DNA of 42,977 nt from JBBRCX01 sp038204465 (GTDB lineage Bacteria; Planctomycetota; Phycisphaerae; Tepidisphaerales; Tepidisphaeraceae), in NCBI GenBank assembly GCA_038204465.1, contig JBBRCX010000035.1, forward strand, positions 1 through 42,977, read 5' to 3'. The translations under genes and the position numbers were made by a program. Of the stretch, positions 32,597 to 42,949 are shown piece after piece (the first letter of the stretch is position 1; each line of letters starts with the position of its first letter). The notes below the pieces were generated by a model. That model worked only from the letters and a program-made list of their open reading frames with translations, was not told the origin of the DNA and searched no databases.

Positions 32597-32730
32597 GGCG
32601 GTGAGTGCGCGGCTTGCTTGAGGGGCGCGCCCCACCCGCATAACATTCCGTTCCCTCCCAGTCACACCGGCTGCGAGAAGATGCTGTTTCGACGCACCAC
32701 GCGTCGGCGCAGAATGGCTCAATCGACATC

Positions 32731-35574
<2,844 letters not shown>

Positions 35575-35735
35575 GCTCGCACCGGCACACCGGGGCAAAC
35601 AGACGACGAGCTTTCCGCGCCGTAGGTTGAGCGGGACAGGCAGATAGGGAAAGGCCGGATGCGTTATTGGAGGTGCAGGTGCGGATTTGCGATGAGTCGC
35701 CCTCGCCGCTCAAATTAACGTAGTTCGAAAGGGCT

Positions 35736-36746
35736 TCACTTCAGCCTGGTAATGACGGCGTCGGCAAACTCATCCGTTCCCGCCGTCCCCCCCAGGTCTC
35801 GCGTCAGCGTCTTGCCCTCCGACAGCGTGGCGTCGTACGCGCTTTTGATCCGCGCAGCGATCGCCTCTTCATGGATGTGGTTCAACATCATCACGCCGCT
35901 CATGATCAGCGCCAGAGGGTTGGCGACGCCTTTGCCGGCAATGTCGGGGGCGCTGCCGTGAACTGCCTCAAAGACGGCCGCGTCATCGCCGATGTTTGAT
36001 CCCGGCACAACGCCCAGCCCGCCCACAAGCCCGGCGCACAGGTCGCTCACCACGTCGCCATACAGGTTCTCCATCAGCAGCACGTCGATGCGGCTCGGAT
36101 CCTGAACGAGCTTCATGCAGCCGGCATCGATGATCGTCTCCTCATACTCGATATTGGGATACTCCTCCTCATGCACCTTCCGCGCGCAATTGAGAAACAG
36201 CCCATCCGACATCTTCATGATGTTCGCTTTGTGGAAGACGGTGATCTTCTTGCGGTGCCGGCGAGTGGCGTAGCGAAACGCGTAGCGGGCGATGCGCATG
36301 CAGGCGACTTCCGTCGCCACCTTCAGGCTCGTGACCACCCCCGGCACGACCTCGTTCTCGATGCCGCTGTACAGTCCTTCCGTGTTCTCACGGATGATGA
36401 CCATGTCCACGTTGTCGAACCTGGTCTTGATCCCCGGGAGGTTCCGAACCGGCCTCACCGCGGCGTACAGGTTCAGGCTCTTGCGAAGCTGAACGTTCAC
36501 CGACTTGAACCCCTTGCCGACGGGCGTTGTCACCGGCCCCTTCAGCGCGACCTTGTGCGCCTGGATCGATGCCAGCGTGCGCTGCGGGAGGACGTTGTCA
36601 TACCCCTGCTCGAGCGCGGTCGCGCCGGCAGGAAGTTCCACCCACTCCACCGACAACCCCGCGGCTTCGAGCACGCGCCGTGTCGCGGCGGTCACCTCCG
36701 GCCCAATGCCGTCCCCCGGAATCAACACGATCGTGTGTTTCGCCAT
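35736..36746 (-). CDS. Isocitrate/isopropylmalate family dehydrogenase, probable NAD-dependent isocitrate dehydrogenase
   Basis: 336 residues from the ATG at 36746 (MAKHTIVLIPGDGIGPEVTAATRRVLEAAG); a 90-codon open extension upstream is not homologous to anything expected and is dropped. Family motifs: GPVTTPVGKGFKSVNVQLRKSLNLYAAVRP (the S-x-N substrate loop, isocitrate-like), IIRENTEGLYSGIE, TVFHKANIMKMSDGLF and NLYGDVVSDLCAGLVGGLGVVPGSNIGDDAAVFEAVHGSAPDIAGKG. The compact length fits the NAD-dependent IDH3/homoisocitrate subfamily rather than the NADP form. It would use the isocitrate made by AcnA. Its GAGG ribosome site is in the loop of a small GGAAGC/GCTTCC hairpin right before the ATG. 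Confidence 0.9.
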   Translation of the reverse strand: MAKHTIVLIPGDGIGPEVTAATRRVLEAAGLSVEWVELPAGATALEQGYDNVLPQRTLASIQAHKVALKGPVTTPVGKGFKSVNVQLRKSLNLYAAVRPVRNLPGIKTRFDNVDMVIIRENTEGLYSGIENEVVPGVVTSLKVATEVACMRIARYAFRYATRRHRKKITVFHKANIMKMSDGLFLNCARKVHEEEYPNIEYEETIIDAGCMKLVQDPSRIDVLLMENLYGDVVSDLCAGLVGGLGVVPGSNIGDDAAVFEAVHGSAPDIAGKGVANPLALIMSGVMMLNHIHEEAIAARIKSAYDATLSEGKTLTRDLGGTAGTDEFADAVITRLK

Positions 36747-36879
36747 GGAAGCAGCCTCGCTTCCAACTATACGCGGGGCGCACGCGGAGGGTAGTCGATC
36801 AGGCCTCTCATCCGGTGCAGGCCGCGCATCGCGACCCGCTTCGCGGGCCTCGTTTGGCCCGGATTGAACGGGGGAAATG

Positions 36880-36928
36880 AAACTCGGTCGCAGCCCATGC
36901 GCTCGCGCGCCCGGCCGCGACCGAGTTT
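36880..36928 (-). terminator. Long perfect hairpin between the c-di-AMP-controlled gene and the dehydrogenase gene
   Basis: AAACTCGGTCGC (36880-36891) pairs perfectly with GCGACCGAGTTT (36917-36928) around a 25-nt GC-rich loop. T-rich sequence follows on both strands (TTTTAAATT on plus, TTTCATTT on minus). It lies 100 bases past the stop of the 72-aa gene at 37029-37247 and before the dehydrogenase start. It probably ends the riboswitch-led transcript, fully or in part. Confidence 0.6.
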
Positions 36929-37028
36929 TAAATTCCGACCGGTCAGAGAGACGGCGCGCAGCCGCACCGTTCCAACGCCGGTCATTCAGTTTTGCGGGAA
37001 TGGCCCGAGCCCACACTCTTCAGCAAGA

Positions 37029-37247
37029 CTACGCCTCCTGCGCGTTTAAGCTCTCCGAACCGAGCACCTCGGCGATCGTTTGCTCGAGACGGCGCTCCGC
37101 GTTGCGGATGTCCCACGACGCCACCCCGCTCTGGCGGTGCGCCGCGAGACGCTCCAGTCCGCCCGGGCGCGCCAGCGCGTCGTGCAGTTTCGCGTCGACC
37201 AGACTCTCGATCGCTTTCCGAAGGGTTTGTGCCTGATCAGGCATCAT
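37029..37247 (-). CDS. 72-aa protein of unknown function, downstream of the c-di-AMP riboswitch
   Basis: 72 residues from the ATG at 37247, which has AAGGAG at ideal spacing; a GTG at 37382 would add 45 residues that lie in the riboswitch expression platform and is unlikely. The protein is soluble, helical and acidic/basic mixed (TLRKAIESLVDAKLHDALARPGGLERLAAHRQSGVASWDIRNAERRLEQTIAEVLG). There is no signal or TM helix and no domain that I recognise. Its leader is a ydaO-type riboswitch, so expression should follow c-di-AMP. That places it in osmotic, potassium or cell-wall homeostasis by association only. Confidence 0.72.
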   Translation of the reverse strand: MMPDQAQTLRKAIESLVDAKLHDALARPGGLERLAAHRQSGVASWDIRNAERRLEQTIAEVLGSESLNAQEA

Positions 37248-37346
37248 GTCGATCTCCTTGCGCCGTGCGGCGCGTTCAGGGCCTTCGGGGCCGGCCACCG
37301 TTTGAAAAATGGGACCGGTTGAAGGCGCGTACAAGAACGTTAGGGA

Positions 37347-37375
37347 GGATCTGAACGCCAGAGAGACGTTGATCC
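37347..37375 (-). promoter_or_regulatory. Anti-P1 hairpin in the riboswitch expression platform
   Basis: GGATC..AACG (37347-37357) pairs with CGTTGATCC (37367-37375) with a 2-nt bulge. The second arm contains the GATCAA strand that closes the aptamer P1 stem, so this hairpin and the closed aptamer exclude each other. A second hairpin (GCGCCG/CGGCGC) lies directly before the AAGGAG of the 72-aa gene. Confidence 0.6.
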
Positions 37376-37625
37376 CTTTCACAGGCCTACGGAGTTAGCT
37401 GACGGGCTGGGAGTTGAAAGTCTCCCTCGGTTCATTGGCGGCTCCGCCACCAACATGAAGGCCCTGGCCTTCACGAAAGGCGCTGCTCCCACAATGCAAC
37501 GCCCGCAAACATTCACCGATTAGCCCCTGCCGGCCAAAGTTTGCTCCTTCGGGCCGACGTTGTGAAGCCGTGCTTCACACTGGGTCCTCCGCGCCTCGGG
37601 TGCGCCCCGAGGCTTAGGCGATCAA
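37369..37625 (-). ncRNA. c-di-AMP riboswitch (ydaO-yuaA motif)
   Basis: Read on the minus strand, the RNA begins TTGATCGCCTAAGC, continues with GCGGAGGACCCA (37592-37581) and AGGGGCTAATC, and ends with CCCGTCAGCTAACTCCGTAGG (37405-37385 region) and GGGATCAA. These match the conserved blocks of the ydaO-yuaA class: the B. subtilis copy has AATCGCTTAA, GCGGGGGACCCA, GGGGTGAATC and CCGTCAGCTAACCTCGTA. The 5' TTGATC pairs with 3' GATCAA as P1. Internal stems (GCCTCGGG/CCCGAGGC, TGTGAAGC/GCTTCACA, GAAGGCC/GGCCTTC, GGCGG/CCGCC, GGGAG/CTCCC) are all present. The ligand is taken from the class. It controls the 72-aa gene and perhaps, by readthrough, the dehydrogenase gene. Confidence 0.86.
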
Positions 37626-37632
37626 GCGGGCG

Positions 37633-37660
37633 AGTGTAGGGGAGTGCTTTTATCTGTCAA
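37633..37660 (-). promoter_or_regulatory. Promoter of the c-di-AMP riboswitch transcript
   Basis: On the minus strand: TTGACA (37660-37655, perfect), 16-bp spacer, TACACT (37638-37633). The expected start near 37626 coincides with the first base of the aptamer P1 stem. Confidence 0.72.
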
Positions 37661-38060
37661 GAAAATCTTGCGGTTTCATTGGCAATCTGACAATTTTGAC
37701 ACGTGTGCAAAACCGGAGCGGGCGGGACAGAACCTGCGATTGCGAACGCTGAGCGGGGGGAACCGTCCGCGGTCGCGCGGCTGCATGACGGTAGCATGGC
37801 CTTCTGCAGACCCAGGAAAAACTTTTTTTACGGGGATCAAAACATCGCGATGCGCCGCCACACGCCGGGCGCGATTCACATGAGCCAACCCCATTTATCG
37901 CGGCCACTGCCCATTGGAGTAACATGCTCGTCGTGACGTGAATTGGCACGCATCTGTCTTTATGCGGTGATTCAAGGAATTTGTGAGCTCGCGCGAAGGT
38001 TAAAGTCAATTGCATTGCCGGCCGCGACGACCGCGCGGCGATAGCTGTCACCTTGCGTCG
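37661..38060. other. Gene-free stretch between riboswitch promoter and SpoIIE phosphatase gene
   Basis: No convincing gene. The start is AT-richer than the rest of the window (around 37661-37715). There is a T7 run at 37823-37829 without a good stem. A segment near 37750-37765 (GCTGAGCGGGGGGAACC) faintly recalls the GCGGGGGA block of ydaO RNAs, but the conserved 3' block is missing. Confidence 0.35.
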
Positions 38061-38090
38061 TTGAGAAGCATCGAGGCAGGCGCATACACT
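38061..38090 (+). promoter_or_regulatory. Possible promoter for the SpoIIE phosphatase gene
   Basis: TTGAGA (38061-38066), an 18-bp spacer and TACACT (38085-38090). The predicted start would leave only about 10 nt before the ATG, cutting into the ribosome site AAGGTGAG, so the call is tentative. Confidence 0.3.
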
Positions 38091-38106
38091 TCGAGAAGGT
38101 GAGTCG

Positions 38107-39057
38107 ATGCCTTCAGATCAATCTCAATTGATGCAGTGCATGGAAGTCTGGGGCGGCAACCAGATCGTTGACAGCGGCGTGGTCATGGCCGGGCTCGACG
38201 CGTGGGTCTACAGCAAGCCTTTTGGCGGCTCCGGGGGCGGCGGGGACGTCTATTACGTTTCCTCCTGCGCCACGGGCCGGATCACGCGCCTGCTGGTCGC
38301 CGATGTCAGCGGACACGGCGCGGCCGTCTGCGACATCGCCGGCCAGCTCCGCTCGCTCATGCGACGCTATGTCAACCATCTCGATCAGTCGCAGTTCGTC
38401 CGCTCGATGAACCAGAAGTTCGCCGAAATCTCCGAGTCCGGGTGCTTCGCGACCGCGGTCGTCACCACTTTCTTCGCTCCCACGAACCACCTGTCGCTCT
38501 GCAATGCAGGACATCCGCCGCCGCTCTATTACTGCGCTCGGACCGGCGAGTGGTCGTTCCTCGAGCGCGGCGCCGCCCGCTCGGCTGACCTCGCCAATCT
38601 CCCGCTCGGCATTCTCGACCTTGGCGACTACGACACCTTCGACGTCCGCCTCGGCGTCGGCGATCTCATCGTCTGTTACACCGATTCGCTCGTGGAGGCG
38701 CGCACCGGCGCCGGCGACCTGCTCGGGGCGGAGGCGCTCCTGGAAGTGATACGCACCCTCGATATGACTGATCCAGCATCGTTGATTTCACGTTTGCTGG
38801 AAGGGATCTGCGCCCGGACCGGCATGGACCTCTGCGACGACGACGTCACGCTGCTGCTCTTTCGTCCCAACGGGTTGCATCCGCGCCTCCCACTGAGCGT
38901 GCGCTTGCTCGCGCCGCTGCGCGTCGCGCAGGGCGTGATCAAATCTTTGCGCGACGGCAGTCGCGCGTTCCCCTGGCCGGATTTGAGCCTGCCGAACATC
39001 GGCGGCGCATTGTTCAATCCCCTGAACCGGCTGTGGACCGGCCGCCGCTCGCACTAG
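38107..39057 (+). CDS. SpoIIE/RsbU-type PP2C serine phosphatase
   Basis: 316 residues; AAGGTGAG precedes the ATG. The SpoIIE domain fills residues about 25-260: GGSGGGGDVYYVSSC, RLLVADVSGHGAAVCDIAGQLRSLMRR (metal-binding D-x-S-G-H-G), HLSLCNAGHPPPLYY, LPLGILDLGDYDT, IVCYTDSLVEAR and DDVTLLLF. The first Asp (GGD) and the later Asp residues that bind Mn/Mg are all present. Such enzymes dephosphorylate anti-sigma antagonists in partner-switching. No sensory domain and no RsbV/RsbW partner gene is beside it. The last 60 residues are a basic, Pro/Leu-rich extension of unknown role. Confidence 0.93.
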   Translation: MPSDQSQLMQCMEVWGGNQIVDSGVVMAGLDAWVYSKPFGGSGGGGDVYYVSSCATGRITRLLVADVSGHGAAVCDIAGQLRSLMRRYVNHLDQSQFVRSMNQKFAEISESGCFATAVVTTFFAPTNHLSLCNAGHPPPLYYCARTGEWSFLERGAARSADLANLPLGILDLGDYDTFDVRLGVGDLIVCYTDSLVEARTGAGDLLGAEALLEVIRTLDMTDPASLISRLLEGICARTGMDLCDDDVTLLLFRPNGLHPRLPLSVRLLAPLRVAQGVIKSLRDGSRAFPWPDLSLPNIGGALFNPLNRLWTGRRSH

Positions 39058-39297
39058 CGCTGCCAGGCAGCGTGCCGCCTGCGCGGCGGTGGCCACACCG
39101 CTTTGTGCGTTATCGGACGCACTCATCCTCAAGCCGAGCCCTGCAGGCCTTATTGCTTCCCGGAGAGGACAGAGGCGTTGTTGATTACCGAGCTCTGCGG
39201 TTGCCGTGCGCCCGCCATGTTGTAGGTTGAAGTGGATCGATGCCCGCTGACGAGTCCGCCGCAGTCGAGGGCACGAAGCCGCACACGAGTTCACCAG

Positions 39298-39912
39298 ATG
39301 GCGAAGCTCGCAATCCTGCTGTCCGTAATCCTGGCGACCGCCCGGCTGGCCGCAGCGGGCACCCAACAAAACACCGGCGCCCAGACAAACGAAACCGCAC
39401 TCGCTCAGCTGAGCGGTTCGTACGCGTATGACGATCCATCGCTCCTGCACGTCGTCATGACCAACACGTGCGCCACCGCCAGGAGCGACGCGGACGCTCG
39501 AATCAAAACACGCGCGGAAGCATTCACCAACCCCACCGGCATCGTCCGCGCGGGCGATGGATGTCTTCAAGCCCAGGAACTACGTGAGGGCCCATGCTCC
39601 AGCAGCGCTGCACGAAGCGGTAATCTGTCGCATGGATTGACGCCATCTTTGCCGCTCGAGCTGAGCGATGCCCAGCCGGCCTCGCTGCGTGCCTCCGATT
39701 TCGCAAGCGCCCTGAGCTTATCGACCGCCAGCGACGCGGGTTCGGTGGTGGATGTCTACAGCACTGCGGAAGGTACTTCGGAGGCAGTTCCGCCGGTGAT
39801 TGCCGCGAATGAAATACCCGGCTACGTCTTCCCGCTTCTCCCCGCCGCATGCACCGGCCTGTTGACGATCGGCCTCGCCGGCGTTGGCCTGATCAGGAAC
39901 AAGGCGACCTGA
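39298..39912 (+). CDS. Secreted protein with C-terminal membrane anchor, unknown function
   Basis: 204 residues from the ATG at 39298, which starts a clear signal peptide (MAKLAILLSVILATARLAAAG); the 22 codons upstream lack support. The body is Ser/Ala/Thr-rich without a known domain; it has three cysteines (TNTCATAR, GDGCLQAQ, EGPCSSS). The C-terminus is EIPGYVFPLLPAACTGLLTIGLAGVGLIRNKAT: a proline-rich lead, one TM helix and a basic end. This recalls sorting-signal tails (PEP-CTERM/VPxPP-type) of planctomycete surface proteins, though no PEP motif is present. Confidence 0.7.
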   Translation: MAKLAILLSVILATARLAAAGTQQNTGAQTNETALAQLSGSYAYDDPSLLHVVMTNTCATARSDADARIKTRAEAFTNPTGIVRAGDGCLQAQELREGPCSSSAARSGNLSHGLTPSLPLELSDAQPASLRASDFASALSLSTASDAGSVVDVYSTAEGTSEAVPPVIAANEIPGYVFPLLPAACTGLLTIGLAGVGLIRNKAT

Positions 39913-39955
39913 ATCCGCCGGGCCCCACCTGACTGTATCTCGAATCCATCCGTGG

Positions 39956-40474
39956 CTAGCGCTCTGCATCGCGCATTGGCGTCTCGGTCGTGACCGCCAG
40001 GTTCTTCGCCATCCGCCAGAACCGTTCCCCCTCGACCCGCACGATCCGGTAGCCCATCGCGCGGTAGAAGTGCTGGGCGGTCCGGTTGGTCTTGGAAACG
40101 TCCAGCTCAATCCGCTCCGCCTCCCAGGCGAGAAAGTATCGCTCCGCGAATTCATGCAGCAGCCGTCCAAATCCCTGGCGGCGAAACGCGCGGCTGACGT
40201 AGTACAGGTTCACGTACCCGCTCGTCAGCCCGTACGGCACCTCCAGCTCGAGCTGCCCGATACATTTCCCTTCGAGCAGCGCCAGCACATGCCCATCCGG
40301 AAACTCGTCCACCTTTTCCCGCAGGCGGTGCAGATAGCGCTCGACCCCTTCGTAGCGCGACTCGTCCCCAAACGTCGCGATGCACGCGTCGCGATGATTG
40401 GCGACCACCAGCTCGCGGTCCGCGGCCGGGTCGATCCTGCGGAAGACCAGGATGGGCGCTTCCTCCACGACCAT
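39956..40474 (-). CDS. GNAT family N-acetyltransferase
   Basis: 172 residues from the ATG at 40474 (MVVEEAPILVFRRIDPAADRELVVANHRDACIATFG); the much longer open frame upstream is a shadow of the dimethylformamidase-like gene. The acetyl-CoA motif is YVSRAFRRQGFGRLLHEFAERYF; ELDVSKTNRTAQHFYRAMGYRIVR is motif B. CIGQLELEV and LTSGYVNLYYV are the preceding strands. The acceptor is unknown. It is divergent from the gene at 40559. Confidence 0.9.
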   Translation of the reverse strand: MVVEEAPILVFRRIDPAADRELVVANHRDACIATFGDESRYEGVERYLHRLREKVDEFPDGHVLALLEGKCIGQLELEVPYGLTSGYVNLYYVSRAFRRQGFGRLLHEFAERYFLAWEAERIELDVSKTNRTAQHFYRAMGYRIVRVEGERFWRMAKNLAVTTETPMRDAER

Positions 40475-40558
40475 AGCATCATACCGCTGCAACTCACCCG
40501 CAACGTGAAATCGCCCGCTATCGCGCCGCTGGCTGCGATCCCTTACAATCCGCTCGCC

Positions 40559-41917
40559 ATGCCCTTCGTCGAAGGCTATCTCAACACCCAGAGCGCCGCG
40601 CCGGGTGAGATGATCGAGTTGTTCGCTTCGAGCAACGCGGGAAACTGCTCGCTGCGCATCGTCCGCGAGGGCGCCCCGAAGCGCATCGTCCATGAGAAGT
40701 CGAATCTTTCGATCGGAGAGCATCCCGTTCCGGCCAAATCCTGGGTGAAAGGGACCGGCTATCCCGCCTGCTGGCGCTTCACCATCCCGAACGATTGGCC
40801 AACGGGCGTCTACCGGGTCGAGTTGCGCGCAGCCGGCGCTCGCAGAGCGCCCGACCTGACGCAGGTCTCCCGCGAGGTTGCGGAGCATGACATTCTGCTG
40901 GTCATTCGCGCCACCGATCCCGCGAAGCAGAACCAGATCCTCCTGCAGCTCGCCACCAACACCTACGCCGCTTACAACCCCTGGGGCGGCCACAGCCTGT
41001 ACGCATATCACTCGCTCAACAAGGAACAGGCGACGGCCGTCTCGCTGCTCCGCCCCGGCCACGGCTATCACAGCGACAGCCTGTTCACTCACTGGGAGCG
41101 TCCCTTCATCCATTTCTGCCAGCGCGAGGGAATCGCCCTCGACTACGCGACCAACTACGACCTGCACACATGGCACGAAGGCTTCGACGACTATCGGCTG
41201 ATCGTGAGCGTCGGCCACGACGAGTACTGGTCCGCTTCGATGCGCGACCACATGGAAAGCTTCGTCGCCAACGGAGGCAACGCCGCCTTCTTCAGCGGCA
41301 ACACGGTCTGCTGGCAGGTGCGCTTCGAAGACGAAGGCCGCAGGATGGTCTGTTTCAAGGAAACGTATCAGGACGACCCGCATTTCAAGGCGGGAAAGAA
41401 TCGAACCGTCACGACGCTCTGGAGCAACCCCGTTGTCGGGCGGCCGGAGAATGAACTACTCGGCGTGGGCTTTCGCATGGGCGGCTATCACCGCAGCCAT
41501 GGCGTCCACATGGAAGGCTCCGGCGCCTTCACCGTCCGCCGCCCCGACCACTGGGTCTTCGAGGGAACGCGACTCAAAGCCGGCGACATGTTCGGCGGCC
41601 CCAGCACCATCGTCGGCTATGAGTGCGATGGCTGCTACTTCACCGAGCGCGACGGGCTGCCGTTCCCCACGGGTGAGGACGGCACGCCAAAAGACTTCAC
41701 GATCCTCGCGCAGGGCGACACGCATTGGACCGACGTCGAACGCGCGCTCCTCCCCGAAGGGCTCGTGCCCACCACCGGGCGCGCAACCCTGGGCCTGCAC
41801 TCCCCGAACGGCGCCGTCTTCACCACCGGCACCACCGACTGGGCCCACGGCCTGGCCGACGACCCGGCCGTGCAGCAGATCACGCGAAATGTCCTTCGCC
41901 GGCAGGGCGCGCTTTAA
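40559..41917 (+). CDS. N,N-dimethylformamidase large (beta) subunit-like protein
   Basis: 452 residues from the ATG at 40559 (MPFVEGYLNTQSAAPGEMIELFASS); the upstream extension is in the shadow of the GNAT gene. It fits the family of N,N-dimethylformamidase large subunits: WRFTIPNDWPTGVYRVEL, LLQLATNTYAAYNPWGGHSLY, PGHGYHSDSLFTHWERPFIHFCQREGIALDYATNYDLH, LIVSVGHDEYWSASMRDHMESFVANGGNAAFFSGNTVCWQVRFE and GFRMGGYHRSHG. The characterised enzyme hydrolyses dimethylformamide with a mononuclear Fe site and needs a small subunit; no small-subunit gene is adjacent. Activity on another amide is more likely. TACAAT ten bases before the ATG hints at a very short leader. Confidence 0.85.
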   Translation: MPFVEGYLNTQSAAPGEMIELFASSNAGNCSLRIVREGAPKRIVHEKSNLSIGEHPVPAKSWVKGTGYPACWRFTIPNDWPTGVYRVELRAAGARRAPDLTQVSREVAEHDILLVIRATDPAKQNQILLQLATNTYAAYNPWGGHSLYAYHSLNKEQATAVSLLRPGHGYHSDSLFTHWERPFIHFCQREGIALDYATNYDLHTWHEGFDDYRLIVSVGHDEYWSASMRDHMESFVANGGNAAFFSGNTVCWQVRFEDEGRRMVCFKETYQDDPHFKAGKNRTVTTLWSNPVVGRPENELLGVGFRMGGYHRSHGVHMEGSGAFTVRRPDHWVFEGTRLKAGDMFGGPSTIVGYECDGCYFTERDGLPFPTGEDGTPKDFTILAQGDTHWTDVERALLPEGLVPTTGRATLGLHSPNGAVFTTGTTDWAHGLADDPAVQQITRNVLRRQGAL

Positions 41918-42487
41918 ACCGGATCAAACCATCGCGCTAACCCGTCATCAGACGCCCCTCCATCGTTCTTCTCCTCATCGCGACTGCGATTCCCATCACC
42001 CAATCGCACCGCTTCCCTCTTTATCCATCGAAAAACCCGTCCGTCACCCATCCGGCGACCATGCGCAATCCAAGCAAACCCCACGCGCATCCCGCAAGCC
42101 TCCCATCGACCCGCCGCCGGCCTCCCGCACACCCGCCGCCGTCGCACCGCCCCCAATCCACGGGAACTCCATCATCGCCCGCACCAATCCGAGCCCCACC
42201 CAACCCGACTCCGCGAACTGAATCAAAGCCACAATCCGCCGACCCCGAACGCGCCCCATACAAAACGACCAAACGGACAGCCGCCAGATTTTGGGAAGTT
42301 CTTCGACGCATCTCAAGAGCCAACGCCGCAGGCAGAGCAGGAACCCATAGCCAGTTATTCATCCCAGAACAGCCTGAATGCAGAAGTCTTAATAATATGA
42401 TCCGCGAGGGAATTCGTCTCAACTGTCTCCGCAGCTTGGTAGTGGTCAGTTTGAAATCGCCGCACGAAAAATCAGAGCGACCGAAGT
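41918..42487. other. Gene-poor, strand-asymmetric region
   Basis: The plus strand is strongly C-rich and G-poor from about 41950 to 42200, with many CCC and CCG runs; the minus strand is open in several frames. One of these (about 42044-42316, minus) yields TM-like words (IVALIQFAESGWVGLGLVRAMMEFPWIGGG), and the neighbouring frame continues with CAWGLLGLRMVAGWVTDGFFDG. This may be a frameshifted, decayed small membrane protein gene on the minus strand, or only composition. No ribosome site supports any frame. From 42330 on the sequence is more AT-rich and empty. Confidence 0.4.
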
Positions 42488-42820
42488 TTACTTGCGGTGA
42501 GTTGTCTTGCACTTGGAGGGCAACCCCCGAAGGAGCGCTTCTGCCGCGTTCAATGTGGCGGCCGCAGCATTCAGAGCCGGCGGCAGTATTTTAGCGATAT
42601 ATCGTTGTGCCGCACCTCGCAGCGCCGGCGTACTCTGGAGGAATGCTTCCAACTCCCGTTCAAATGCCTTGCGTCTTCGTTTAACGGACACCTTAGCTGT
42701 AAGGCGACTTCTGAATAGCGCCAACGTGATTCTGGTCTTGCGCGGAGCGCTGCGGCGCAGCTCTGTCTCGACCCCGTCTAGGAGCTCGCTCACCATCCGC
42801 TTCCATTCTGCTCTTGTCAT
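42488..42820 (-). CDS. Small basic helical protein of unknown function
   Basis: 110 residues from the ATG at 42820 (MTRAEWKRMVSELLDGVETELRRSAPRKTRITLALFRSRLTAKVSVKRRRKAFERELEAFLQ). It is rich in Arg/Lys and Ala, helical throughout, with the segment YIAKILPPALNAAAATLNAAEALLRGL near the end. There is no signal peptide or known domain. The start could be 18 codons further upstream. Codon usage looks coding, but nothing identifies its role. Confidence 0.5.
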   Translation of the reverse strand: MTRAEWKRMVSELLDGVETELRRSAPRKTRITLALFRSRLTAKVSVKRRRKAFERELEAFLQSTPALRGAAQRYIAKILPPALNAAAATLNAAEALLRGLPSKCKTTHRK

Positions 42821-42949
42821 ACGTTGCGGCAATCTTAGAGCTATGACCAAAAGCTGTGGATGAAGACGCGGCAATAAAAGCGGCGTACCTTGGGTGATTG
42901 ATTCAACTCACTCACCCGTTGGGCCACGAGGCCCGGAAGGATACGCCAC

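Noticed and set aside
36747..37016. 90-codon N-terminal extension of the isocitrate dehydrogenase frame
   Set aside because: The family starts at MAKHTIVLIPGDGIGPEV; the extension contains the terminator-like hairpin and is Arg/Pro-rich.
37390..37460. tRNA-like segment with AGC/GCT and GGGAG-TTGAAAG-T-CTCCC arms
   Set aside because: The loop has eight nucleotides, there is no TTCGA arm or acceptor pairing, and the segment is part of the riboswitch on the other strand.
37740..37830. Second riboswitch-like segment on the plus strand
   Set aside because: Only a short GCGGGGGGA-like block is present; no conserved 3' block and no closing stem could be found.
40475..41383. Upstream extension of the minus-strand GNAT frame
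   Set aside because: Antisense shadow of the dimethylformamidase-like gene.
42021..42512. 163-residue minus-strand frame
   Set aside because: Gly/Arg/Asp-rich translation of a C-rich strand without start support; noted only as part of the gene-poor region.
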